Origin: Microvirga sp. VF16 | GTDB taxonomy: Bacteria; Pseudomonadota; Alphaproteobacteria; Rhizobiales; Beijerinckiaceae | NCBI RefSeq assembly: GCF_016864375.1 | Contig: NZ_CP069354.1 | Location: 2,811,501 to 2,875,500 of the forward strand | Direction of reading: 5' to 3' | DNA: 64,000 nt | Shown here: one piece after another, positions 17,554-25,768 of the stretch | Numbering within the stretch: the first letter of the stretch is position 1 | Layout of the letters: each line of letters starts with the position of its first letter | Notes under the pieces: model-generated | Told to the model about the DNA's origin: nothing | The model's database searches: none | Seen by the model: the letters and a program-made list of their open reading frames with translations, nothing else | Made by a program: the position numbers and the translations under genes

Positions 17554-18417
17554 ATGACATTGAGAGCAATTCGCCACCCGGGCCCCATATCTCCCGAGCG
17601 CACAGCCGCCATTGCCGGGTCGTCCATCCCGCTGAAATTCACCCTTGAGCCGGGTCATCCTGTCGATGTAGCGATTGCCAGGGGATTCTCGGATTTCGGG
17701 TGCGTCGGCGGGTTCGTGGAATTCAACGGTGGGCGATGCGAGCCATTTCAGTTCGTCATGCCGGCTGCATCTCCAGACGCTCTTCATGCCGCCTGGTACA
17801 GCGAAACATTTGCACCTCCCGGTCCAGTCAATATCGAGCGCGCCTGTGCCATCGTCGGCTGGCGTGACGGCAAGTCGTTCATTCACTGTCACGGGATCTG
17901 GAATTCCAGCGACGGCCGCCAAATGGGCCACATGCTGGGACCAGCTACAATTGTAGCGGAGCCGATCATCGTAACCGGAATCGGATCACGAACCGCTGCC
18001 TTCAAGGCGCTACCGGATGCTGAGACGAACTTCACATTGTTCGAACCGGTGCCGGTCTTCGAAGACTCGGCAACGGCATCACATCCTCATGTGCTGCTGG
18101 CAAAAGTCAGGCCGAATACGGATGTCTGCCTCGCCATCGAAGCCATCTGTCTGCAACACGGCATCAAAGCGGCAAGTCTCTATGGAGTCGGCAGCCTGAA
18201 CGAGGTCCGCTTCAATAATGGAGCCCGTGTCGATTCCCATGCTACCGAGGTGCTAATCCGCACGGGCACGGTGACGACCATCGACGGATCACCAAGGGCA
18301 AGCCTCGATATCGACGTCGTGGACATGCAGGGTAGGATCTTCGCAGGTGAGGTCGTGCGAGGCGACAATCCAGTCTGCGTCACCTTCGAGCTAGTCATCG
18401 AACCGAAGTCAGACTGA
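17554..18417 (+). CDS. Double PPC/DUF296-domain protein
   Basis: The 287-residue protein appears to contain two copies of the PPC (plants and prokaryotes conserved, DUF296) fold. The first half includes KSFIHCHGIWNSSDGRQMGHML, given here as SFIHCHGIW then GRQMGHML, with the histidine cluster typical of the family. The second half includes ASLYGVGSLNEVRFNN and AGEVVRGDNPVCVTFEL. Prokaryotic PPC proteins have no well-established enzyme role, and the histidines may bind metal. It is the last gene of the IclR/TRAP operon, 29 bp after an SDR, so it probably takes part in that pathway. Confidence 0.75.
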   Translation: MTLRAIRHPGPISPERTAAIAGSSIPLKFTLEPGHPVDVAIARGFSDFGCVGGFVEFNGGRCEPFQFVMPAASPDALHAAWYSETFAPPGPVNIERACAIVGWRDGKSFIHCHGIWNSSDGRQMGHMLGPATIVAEPIIVTGIGSRTAAFKALPDAETNFTLFEPVPVFEDSATASHPHVLLAKVRPNTDVCLAIEAICLQHGIKAASLYGVGSLNEVRFNNGARVDSHATEVLIRTGTVTTIDGSPRASLDIDVVDMQGRIFAGEVVRGDNPVCVTFELVIEPKSD

Positions 18418-18448
18418 TCCCATCTGGCTTTGTATACTGCCGGTTAGC

Positions 18449-19441
18449 CTAGCCGGTAGGTTCCGTAGTGGATGGTTCCCGACCAGTTCGCTCCGCATAG
18501 GCTCTCGCCAGGACCGCGCAAACAAGCAACTGAATCTGATGGAAGAGCATCAGAGGCAGGATGATCGCCCCGATCATGCTGGCGGGAAAGAGAATGCTGG
18601 CGATCGGAACGCCGCTGCCGAGACTCTTCTTGGAGCCGCAGAATACAATGGCGACCTCATCCCGCTGCGAGAAGCCGAAGAGGCGGCTTGCCATGGTTGT
18701 GATCACCAGAACCGTAGCAAGGAGCGCGCAGCTGAGGACAACGACCAGGATCATGTCCTTCGGCTCCAGCTGGTGCCATAGATTGTTAATGGCGGCTTCC
18801 CCGAAGGCGTAATACACGACCAACAGGATTGCGCCGCGGTCGACGATACCGGTGAGTGTTCGCTGTTTCTCCACCCATCGACCGATCCAGGGACGCATGA
18901 GATGGCCGATCAAGAACGGCACGAGGATCTGCAGGACGATCTCGCCGATGGCCTCGAACGATACCCCTCCCTGCGTCTGCATGAAGAGACCCATGAGGAG
19001 AGGGGTGAGGAAAACTCCTAGGACATTCGACGCCGACGCGCTGCATACGGCAGCCGCGACATTGCCGCCGGCGAGCGATGTGAACGTGATTGAAGATTGA
19101 ATCGTGGATGGGAGAAGACAAAGGTAAAGAATGCCCAAGGCGATCCAGGGCGCGAGATATGATTGCAGATAGGTCTTTGTGAGCAGCCCCAGAATTGGAA
19201 ACAGGATGAAAGTCGCGGCAAACACCATCAGGTGAAGGCGCCAGTGGATAGCCCCCTGGATGATGGCCTGCCGCGAAAGGCGGGCTCCCTGAAGGAAGAA
19301 CAGGAGCGCGATCGAGCCGACGATGACCATCTTGAGAATAGGGGCGGCAGCTCCCGTCGCCGGCAGAACCGTTGCGATGATGGCCGTCGCCACAAGGGCA
19401 ATGGTGAAGCGGTCGGGTCGAAGGAGGGAGAGGAAAGCCAT
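18449..19441 (-). CDS. SBF-like (bile acid:sodium symporter family) transporter
   Basis: A 330-residue polytopic inner-membrane protein with about ten hydrophobic segments. LCLLPSTIQSSITFTSLAGGN and FCGSKKSLGSGVPIASILF (partly shown) are the two crossover-region motifs of the SBF-like/YfeH group. A ribosome site AGGAG precedes ATG 19441. It is the last gene of the leftward tetronate operon, 24 bp after the SAF-domain dehydrogenase. It may carry an acid sugar or export an intermediate. The substrate is not predictable. Confidence 0.8.
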   Translation of the reverse strand: MAFLSLLRPDRFTIALVATAIIATVLPATGAAAPILKMVIVGSIALLFFLQGARLSRQAIIQGAIHWRLHLMVFAATFILFPILGLLTKTYLQSYLAPWIALGILYLCLLPSTIQSSITFTSLAGGNVAAAVCSASASNVLGVFLTPLLMGLFMQTQGGVSFEAIGEIVLQILVPFLIGHLMRPWIGRWVEKQRTLTGIVDRGAILLVVYYAFGEAAINNLWHQLEPKDMILVVVLSCALLATVLVITTMASRLFGFSQRDEVAIVFCGSKKSLGSGVPIASILFPASMIGAIILPLMLFHQIQLLVCAVLARAYAERTGREPSTTEPTG

Positions 19442-19465
19442 CGAACATACACTCCTGGGCCGCTC

Positions 19466-20860
19466 TTAGGCCCGATGTCCGAAGAAGCGCGTATCCTGTT
19501 CCCGGCGGAGCCTCAACAGCGCCGATGTTTCATCCATCTCAAGGTCGCTCATCCGGATGTCCTGCCCCTTGGAGATCGGTGCCGTCAGCCGGCAGTCGGC
19601 AGCGAGGTAGAACGGGGCAGGGGCTGTCGCAGCCAGCGACCCAGCGGGTCGGAACTCGGCAGTGACACCGGAGATCGTATGGTGATGCCCTCCCATGGAG
19701 AGGGTCGTGCCGGCTGGCAAGTCCTCGGTGGCGACAGCGACCAGATCGTAACGCGGGCGATAGTCGGAGCCATAGCTGGAGGTCTGATGAATCGCGGCGT
19801 CGAGGATGCTCGTGGCTGCCTCAAGCCCAAGTAGGTGGCGCGGTAGGAATACCATGGCGGTTGAACCCGTCCGGCTGATGATATGCCCCTTCTGGGCCAG
19901 CATGTCCCAGCTTTTCGCATCGTCGCAGCGAATGACCACGAAGACGCCGCCTGCGAAGCTGATCTCGTCGGGCTTGCGCAGGCAGTGAAACACGTCGAGG
20001 CGTCGGTCTCCGGAAAGGATGCCGCCATTCTCGCGTTGCGAGAAAATCGTAGGAACTTCATTGATGCGCGCAAGAGGCGCGTGGAGATCGAAACGATCCG
20101 GCTGCAGACCTGTGGCATTCGCAACGACCATGAGCTCGCACAAATCCGGTACGGCTCGCTGCGGGAAACCGGCGATGGCGTTGCTTCTGGCAGCCAGGAT
20201 TTCGCTAACATCGCGTCCACCGAGAGCCCAATGAGGCCCCAAATTCACGTTGCCTGCAGACCGCTCATTGCTGATGAGGCGGCTGGTCGCAGGATCGAAC
20301 ACGAAATCGTACTCGCTTGACTTGCCGGCGGCAACGATATGGAAGCCCATCACCTCGGCCCAGGTGGCGAGACCAATGAGCAAGCTCGGCTGGTCACCAT
20401 CGACTGTCGTGACGATGAGGCCACGCTCAGCCGCGAGCGCTTTGAGACCGGGCCCCACGACGCTGTCGAGTTCCTTCGTGACAAGCGCAAGGTGCTTTTC
20501 GGCCTCCACAGCGATGACGGCATGGCAGGCTGCCGCTATCGGCCGCCCGGTCGCTTCGACGATGACATCGAAAGGAAGATCCGACACGAGCGCGAGATCC
20601 TTAGTCGCGATGTAGTCTCCGCGCTCCCATGCGACCTTCGCCTCGCGCGCCGACTCGCAGATTTGGATCTTTCTCGGATCGATGCCAGCGGCCTTCAATC
20701 CTGATACCGCACTCTCGGCAGTGAGATCGACGGCTATCCGCGCATTCATCAGAGGAACCCGCTGCGCCTGGGCGAGGAAGCTCTGACCGAAACCGCCGGT
20801 GCCGACAACACAGGTTTCGACGGGGCGATCCGCTTTTGCGTAGTAATCATGAAAGTTCAT
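19466..20860 (-). CDS. Homoserine-dehydrogenase-like oxidoreductase with C-terminal SAF domain
   Basis: The N-terminal Rossmann fold begins CVVGTGGFGQSFLAQA. DVIVEATGRP and HLALVTKELDSVVGPGLK follow, as in the COG4091-type predicted homoserine dehydrogenases. The last 110 residues (LVAVATEDLPAGTTLSMGGHH onward) read as a SAF domain. There is no aspartokinase part. It lies 80 bp after otnK in the same direction. Such proteins often neighbour acid-sugar kinases, so it probably oxidises or isomerises a sugar acid with NAD(P). True homoserine oxidation is unlikely given the setting. Confidence 0.75.
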   Translation of the reverse strand: MNFHDYYAKADRPVETCVVGTGGFGQSFLAQAQRVPLMNARIAVDLTAESAVSGLKAAGIDPRKIQICESAREAKVAWERGDYIATKDLALVSDLPFDVIVEATGRPIAAACHAVIAVEAEKHLALVTKELDSVVGPGLKALAAERGLIVTTVDGDQPSLLIGLATWAEVMGFHIVAAGKSSEYDFVFDPATSRLISNERSAGNVNLGPHWALGGRDVSEILAARSNAIAGFPQRAVPDLCELMVVANATGLQPDRFDLHAPLARINEVPTIFSQRENGGILSGDRRLDVFHCLRKPDEISFAGGVFVVIRCDDAKSWDMLAQKGHIISRTGSTAMVFLPRHLLGLEAATSILDAAIHQTSSYGSDYRPRYDLVAVATEDLPAGTTLSMGGHHHTISGVTAEFRPAGSLAATAPAPFYLAADCRLTAPISKGQDIRMSDLEMDETSALLRLRREQDTRFFGHRA

Positions 20861-20940
20861 CGCGCATATCTCCCCTTCCGATGGGCGGTCACCATCGGCT
20901 TATTGTGTCGCTGAGTGCATAGGTTTTCTGAATGGAAGCT

Positions 20941-22206
20941 CTACCGAAGCATGCTCCAGGCCTTCAGGAAGAAGTCGGGAGTTCCGAAGTTGCCTGATTT
21001 GAGCGCGAGTGCGAGATCAATCCCCGCAACCGAGCGCGTCCAAGGCACGCCGGGGTCGATCTCGGGCCCAATGGCCAGCGCATCGACATCGAGAGCATTC
21101 ACGACTGCGCCGGAGGTCTCGCCTCCGGCCACGATGAGACGGGTGAAACCAAGAGATGGGAGCGCCTTAGCAATTTCGGCAAGGGTGTTCTCGACGATCT
21201 CCCCGGCATTCATGCGTCCGAGCTTGCTTTGGACCTCCTGGACCTCTTCAGGCGTTGCTGTGGAGTAGATCAGGGCTGGTCCGTTTGCAGGCTGCAACTT
21301 CAGCCAATCGAGAGCCACCTGCGCATTCATTGTCCCCGAAGCAAGACCCAACGCATCGAGCCGGAAGGCAGGGATGCCTGCATCAAGGGCCGCCTTGACT
21401 TGGCCCCTCGTCGCACTTGAGCACGATCCGGCGAGGATAATGCTGCGGCCGGCAGGAGCATTGAAAACTGTCGCGGAGACGGGAGCAGTCGAGCGCTCGC
21501 TGTCGCGGTAAGCTACAGGAAGACCCATGGCGACGCCCGAGCCACCGGTCATGACAGGAAAATCGGCAGCTGCGAGGCCGATTGCCCGGAGATGAATGTC
21601 GCTCAGGGCATCGACGATGACGATCTGATGCCCCGCAGCCTTCTCGCGCTTGAAGGCGGAGCGGATGGCGTCTGGCCCTGCTTCCACATCTTCATAGGAG
21701 ACGAGGCCCACCGGAAGCTTCGTCTGACGCTGCAGAACCCGCACGAGATTGGAATCGCGCATGGGTGTCAGCGGATGATCCTTCATGCTGCTTTCGTGCA
21801 GCGGCACTCCGTTCACGAAGAGGTGACCCTTGTAGACCGTGCGGCCATTGGCCGGAAAGGCCGGGCAGGCAAGAGTGAAATCGCTTCCGGTGAAGGCGAG
21901 AAGAGCCTCTGCAACCGGTCCGATATTGCCTTCGTCTGTGGAGTCGAAGGTCGAGCAATACTTGAAAAACAAGTGTTGCGCGCCGGATTTCTTAAGGGCC
22001 TTGGCTGCGGCCAGCGATTGCTCGATGGCTTCCTGAGCAGGGTTGGTCCTGGACTTCAGGGCGATGACAACAGCGTCCGCGCCGGACAAGTCGAGGTCTG
22101 CACGCGGTACGCCGATCGTCTGGATGGTCCTAAGCCCTTCCCGGGCCAGCATGAGAGCAAGGTCGGTCGCTCCGGTCAAATCGTCGGCGATACATCCGAG
22201 CTTCAT
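20941..22206 (-). CDS. otnK: 3-oxo-tetronate kinase (four-carbon acid sugar kinase, DUF1537)
   Basis: The N-terminus MKLGCIADDLTGATDLALML is the hallmark of the DUF1537 kinases. ACPAFPANGRTVYKGHL and the C-terminal GGETSGAVVNAL with GPEIDPGVPW complete the two-domain fold. It phosphorylates a four-carbon keto acid at O4 using ATP. The neighbours otnI and otnC specify the 3-oxo-tetronate branch described for this family. ATG 22206 overlaps the otnI stop by 4 bp (ATGA). It is the only DUF1537 kinase in the window. Confidence 0.92.
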   Translation of the reverse strand: MKLGCIADDLTGATDLALMLAREGLRTIQTIGVPRADLDLSGADAVVIALKSRTNPAQEAIEQSLAAAKALKKSGAQHLFFKYCSTFDSTDEGNIGPVAEALLAFTGSDFTLACPAFPANGRTVYKGHLFVNGVPLHESSMKDHPLTPMRDSNLVRVLQRQTKLPVGLVSYEDVEAGPDAIRSAFKREKAAGHQIVIVDALSDIHLRAIGLAAADFPVMTGGSGVAMGLPVAYRDSERSTAPVSATVFNAPAGRSIILAGSCSSATRGQVKAALDAGIPAFRLDALGLASGTMNAQVALDWLKLQPANGPALIYSTATPEEVQEVQSKLGRMNAGEIVENTLAEIAKALPSLGFTRLIVAGGETSGAVVNALDVDALAIGPEIDPGVPWTRSVAGIDLALALKSGNFGTPDFFLKAWSMLR

Positions 22207-23012
22207 GCCACAGCTCCACGGTCGTTTGAGGATTGACCTTGAGACCACGTTGAAAGCCAGCCGAGGCCGTCTTCCGTCCGACCGCGAGGCTTGTATTCGG
22301 CTCCAATCCAGCCGCCATATCCGATACTGTCGAGGGACCGGCAGATCTCGTGATAATCGATCTCGCCTTCATCGGGCTCGGCACGACTGGGGACCGCAGC
22401 AATCTGCACATGGCCGATCAGTTCAAGGTAATCTTTAAGCCGCCGCGTCAGATCGCCCTGCATGATCTGAGTGTGATAGCAGTCGAACATGATCCTTAGG
22501 TTGCGGCGCCCTACCTGACCGATGATCGATGCAGCCTGCTCAATGGTGTGAAGGAAATATCCTGGCTTGTCTCGATGGTTGATCGGTTCGATCAGGAGCG
22601 TCATACCGGCTTGGTCAGCCTTGTCGGCGGCAAGCTTCAGGTTCGCCACGAAAGTTTGCTCGGCGACTGAAACGGCATCCGGAGAAACCAGCCCGGACAT
22701 GCAGTGCACCGCCGTGGCACCAATGGCATGCCCGTAGGAAACGGCCTGATCGACGGACTGCTGAAACTCGCTCTCTCGGCCCGACAATGCTCCAAGTCCA
22801 AAGTCGCCTGCCGCGACGTTGCCGACCGGTGTGTTCAATCCGAGCATGGTGACCTGGCTGCGGCTCAAGGCGCTGCGCATCTCGGCGGCAGGAACCTGAT
22901 AGGGCCAGTGCATCTCGACGGCTTTGAAGCCCGCTGCGGCTGCGGCTGCGACCCGTTCGATTTCAGAGTACTCAGTGAATAGAAAGCCTAGATTGGCTGA
23001 GAAACGAGGCAT
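22203..23012 (-). CDS. otnI: 2-oxo-tetronate isomerase (hydroxypyruvate isomerase family)
   Basis: A 269-residue TIM-barrel protein of the Hyi/AP-endonuclease-2 superfamily. FSANLGFLFTE is the typical opening. LLIEPINHRD, IMFDCYHTQIMQGDL and HVQIAAVPSRAEPDEGEID carry the metal-binding Glu, Asp/His and His-Glu set. It interconverts 2-oxo- and 3-oxo-tetronate in the cytoplasm. The gene is coupled to otnK by a 4-bp overlap and starts 4 bp after the otnC stop. Confidence 0.9.
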   Translation of the reverse strand: MPRFSANLGFLFTEYSEIERVAAAAAAGFKAVEMHWPYQVPAAEMRSALSRSQVTMLGLNTPVGNVAAGDFGLGALSGRESEFQQSVDQAVSYGHAIGATAVHCMSGLVSPDAVSVAEQTFVANLKLAADKADQAGMTLLIEPINHRDKPGYFLHTIEQAASIIGQVGRRNLRIMFDCYHTQIMQGDLTRRLKDYLELIGHVQIAAVPSRAEPDEGEIDYHEICRSLDSIGYGGWIGAEYKPRGRTEDGLGWLSTWSQGQSSNDRGAVA

Positions 23013-23016
23013 CGAT

Positions 23017-23736
23017 TCATCCGCACTTGTGTGAATGGTGATGAGGGGTGGAACAACATTCCTGAACGCTATCGGAGGTCTCCTCGGTAATCGCCTCGTC
23101 CAGCTTGAAATGCGTTACCAGATCCCGAACTTGCGCACGCGTCAGCAGGCGCGGGTTGAGGCCGTGGAGGAGAAGGCACAGTTTCGCGGTCTCTTCCAGT
23201 TCTTCCGTGGTATAGACAGCAGCTTCCAGATCCCGGCCGGCCACCACGGGGCCATGGTTGGCGAGAAGGACGGCGCTGTATTTTCCTGCGAGCCCACGGA
23301 TCGCATCCGCAACTGCCGGATCTCCCGGCCGATAGTAAGGAACGAGAGCCGTTCGGCCGACACGCATGACATAATAGGCCGTCATGGGCGGCAGAGCATT
23401 GGCTGGGTCGACATCGGGCAGCATGGAGACCGCGACGGAATGGGTGGAATGCAGATGGACGATTGCACCTGCGTCCTTGCGGGTTGCATAGAGGGCTGAG
23501 TGGAGAGGCAGTTCCTTGGTCGGCGCATCACCCGAAACAAGACCGCCATTGGCATCGAGCTTGCTCAAGCGGGCTGGGTCGAGAAAGCCGAGGGAGCTAT
23601 TAGTCGGTGTCGTCAGCCAGCCCCCGTCGCTCAATCGAACCGAAATGTTGCCGGATGATCCTGCCGTCAGACCACGCTCGAAGAGAGAGTGCCCGAAAAG
23701 GCAGATCATCTCACGAATCTGGCTCTCATCGCTCAT
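23017..23736 (-). CDS. otnC: 3-oxo-tetronate 4-phosphate decarboxylase (class II aldolase family)
   Basis: The 239-residue protein has the class II aldolase fold. GLTAGSSGNISVRL is the phosphate-binding region, and IVHLHSTHSVAVS gives the zinc-binding H-x-H. A third histidine is in NHGPVVAG, and a C-terminal HHHSHK run may add metal affinity. OtnC converts 3-oxo-tetronate 4-phosphate to dihydroxyacetone phosphate and CO2, feeding glycolysis. ATG 23736 follows AAAGG. The gene is 54 bp after the GntR stop, consistent with one operon. Confidence 0.9.
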   Translation of the reverse strand: MSDESQIREMICLFGHSLFERGLTAGSSGNISVRLSDGGWLTTPTNSSLGFLDPARLSKLDANGGLVSGDAPTKELPLHSALYATRKDAGAIVHLHSTHSVAVSMLPDVDPANALPPMTAYYVMRVGRTALVPYYRPGDPAVADAIRGLAGKYSAVLLANHGPVVAGRDLEAAVYTTEELEETAKLCLLLHGLNPRLLTRAQVRDLVTHFKLDEAITEETSDSVQECCSTPHHHSHKCG

Positions 23737-23790
23737 GTCCAAGCCTTTGAAATCTCAGGTATCCAAAAGGAAGCCGAGTGGCAGAAAATG

Positions 23791-24492
23791 TCAGATCGCG
23801 TTTTTGACGCGATCCCAAGTTTTTTCCATATGAGCTGTCAGGATCTTCGACAGGCGTTCGGCATCGCGCGCTTCCAGAGCACTGATCATCTCTTCATGAT
23901 CGGCGACGGCCCCGGCCCATTTTTCCGGCCCTTCGTTGCCGATGTAGCGGATCCGTTTCAGACGGGCCTGCAGAACGCTGTGAACCGAGACCAGAGCTTC
24001 GTTCTTGGAGATGCGGAGAATGGCCGAATGAATGCTCTGGTTCAGCTTGAAATAGGGCAAGCGGTCGCGCTTCTCGTACATGTCCATCATGCGATCATGC
24101 AGTTGCCGGACCTCACGGATTTCGGCGTCCGTGGCATGCTCACAGGCCAGTCGTCCTGCGAGGCCCTCGAGATTGCCGAGGACGATCAGGCTGTTATGAA
24201 CATCCTTCGCGGAGAACTGCCGCACCACGGCGCCTCGACCGGGCGATAGCTCCAGCAATCCCTCGCTGACCAGAAATTTGAGAGCTTCCCGCAACGGTGT
24301 CCGGGAGACCCCGAGCATTTTGCCCAGGTTGCCCTCGTGAAGTCGCGTTCCTGGGACGAGTTCACCCTCGATGATCATGTCGCGCACACGCGCCACGATG
24401 GCATCGTGAAGGGTCGGGCGGACGATTGGGCCGCGCGAATCGAACTCGTCGACCAGCTGGGCTGCAGCCTCAGATGCCATAGCTCGTTCCAT
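23791..24492 (-). CDS. GntR-family (FadR/FCD) transcriptional regulator of the tetronate locus
   Basis: The N-terminal winged helix spans residues about 25-90, with GTRLHEGNLGKMLGVSRTPLR holding the recognition helix. An FCD ligand domain follows, with FHxxH-type metal residues in NQSIHSAIL and VADHEEMISAL. It is the first gene of the leftward operon and divergent from pdxA2. The 13-bp palindrome in the 145-bp gap is the likely operator. Family members usually repress and are released by a pathway acid. Confidence 0.88.
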   Translation of the reverse strand: MERAMASEAAAQLVDEFDSRGPIVRPTLHDAIVARVRDMIIEGELVPGTRLHEGNLGKMLGVSRTPLREALKFLVSEGLLELSPGRGAVVRQFSAKDVHNSLIVLGNLEGLAGRLACEHATDAEIREVRQLHDRMMDMYEKRDRLPYFKLNQSIHSAILRISKNEALVSVHSVLQARLKRIRYIGNEGPEKWAGAVADHEEMISALEARDAERLSKILTAHMEKTWDRVKNAI

Positions 24493-24567
24493 TGCCGTCT
24501 TTCCATAGTCCTGACGGGACTGGCCTCTCTATACAACCTTTCTCCGACTCCTCGCAAACAAAATTCT

Positions 24568-24580
24568 GTATGCAGCATAC
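24568..24580. promoter_or_regulatory. Probable GntR operator (perfect palindrome)
   Basis: GTATGC-A-GCATAC is a perfect 13-bp palindrome in an AT-rich part of the divergent region between the GntR gene (start 24492) and pdxA2 (start 24638). Size and symmetry suit FadR-type regulators. A second partial site, TTGTGTAC, follows at 24581-24588. Confidence 0.65.
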
Positions 24581-24637
24581 TTGTGTACGAAATTAAGCGC
24601 TGTTACTGTCCTTGCGTTATCCCGAGAAGAGGTTGCC

Positions 24638-25711
24638 GTGAACGCTCAAACGTTATCGACCCCGTCAGCAAAGCCGACTGTCGCGTTCGCGATGGGCGAC
24701 CCGGCAGGCATCAGCCCGGAGCTTGCTGCCAAGCTCGTTGCATCCGATGAGTTCCGCTCTGGTGCAGACCTCGTGATTTTTGGCGATCTGCGGATTCTGG
24801 AACAGGGCGCCAAGGTCGCGGGTGTTGATATTGATGTGGAGGTTGTCGCGTCCGAGCAGGCGATCCCCGAGCACTCGACCCGTCCCGTCTTCGTCGATCT
24901 CAAGAATCTGAAACCGGATCAGGTCGTGCCTGCCACCGCCACGCTCGAAGGCGGCCTGTTCGCGACCGAAAACTTCCGGCGTGCTTTGCTGCTGGCCCAG
25001 TCGGGCAATGCGGGTGCGGTGTTCTTCACACCGTTCAATAAGAAGGCAATGCGCCTCGCCTATGACGGATATGACGACGAAATTCGCTTTGTGCGCGATG
25101 TTCTCAAGACGTCTGTCGCCGCGAGCGAGTTCAACGTTCTGGGCAGGACCTGGAATGCCCGTGTCACCTCGCATATCCCGCTGTCGCAGGTAGCCTCTGC
25201 CATTTCCGAGAAGTCGATCCTCAAGTCGCTGACACTGGCCGATCAGTGCATGCGCGCTGCGGGCTTCAATCCGCCGCGCATTGCGGTGGCGGGTCTCAAT
25301 CCGCACGCGGGCGATGGCGGCAATTTCGGCACCGAGGAAATCGAGGTCATCGAACCGGCCGTTCGTCAAGCGCAGGCGCAGGGCTTCACCGTCGAAGGTC
25401 CGTTCCCGTCGGATACCGTATTCCTGCGCGCCAAGAATGGCGACTTCGATGCCGTTCTGACGATGTACCACGATCAGGGCCAGATCGCGATGAAGCTCAT
25501 GGGCTTCGATCGTGGTGTGACGCTGATCGGCGGCTTCGAATTCCCGATCTGCACGCCCGCTCACGGCACGGCCTACGAGATCGCAGGCCGTGGTATCGCC
25601 AATCTCGGTGCCAGCCGCGAGGCACTCTCGCTTGCCATTCGTATGGGCGCCGAGGTGCGGGCCCGCCGATCTCAGGCTGAAATGCCCAGGTTGTCGGCCG
25701 TCAATTCCTAA
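24638..25711 (+). CDS. pdxA2: PdxA2-type 4-phospho-tetronate (D-threonate/D-erythronate) dehydrogenase
   Basis: AMGDPAGISPELAAKL, GLNPHAGDGGNFGTEE and TMYHDQGQIAMK are the PdxA-family motifs with metal-binding histidines. The length (357 residues) is normal. PdxA makes pyridoxine precursors, but PdxA2 paralogues beside DUF1537 kinases oxidise and decarboxylate 4-phospho-D-threonate or -erythronate to dihydroxyacetone phosphate. The location opposite otnK/otnI/otnC supports the catabolic role. GTG 24638 was chosen because AGAGG lies 6 bp upstream. The longer ATG form lacks a site. Confidence 0.85.
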   Translation: MNAQTLSTPSAKPTVAFAMGDPAGISPELAAKLVASDEFRSGADLVIFGDLRILEQGAKVAGVDIDVEVVASEQAIPEHSTRPVFVDLKNLKPDQVVPATATLEGGLFATENFRRALLLAQSGNAGAVFFTPFNKKAMRLAYDGYDDEIRFVRDVLKTSVAASEFNVLGRTWNARVTSHIPLSQVASAISEKSILKSLTLADQCMRAAGFNPPRIAVAGLNPHAGDGGNFGTEEIEVIEPAVRQAQAQGFTVEGPFPSDTVFLRAKNGDFDAVLTMYHDQGQIAMKLMGFDRGVTLIGGFEFPICTPAHGTAYEIAGRGIANLGASREALSLAIRMGAEVRARRSQAEMPRLSAVNS

Positions 25712-25768
25712 ATAGTCAGTTCCGAGAACCGACGCCATCGGTTGGAGACATCACAGGGAGGAAGAACG

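Noticed and set aside
24665..25738. 357-codon open frame antisense to pdxA2
   Set aside because: It has no recognisable motif and a composition typical of antisense GC-rich frames. PdxA motifs are clear on the plus strand.
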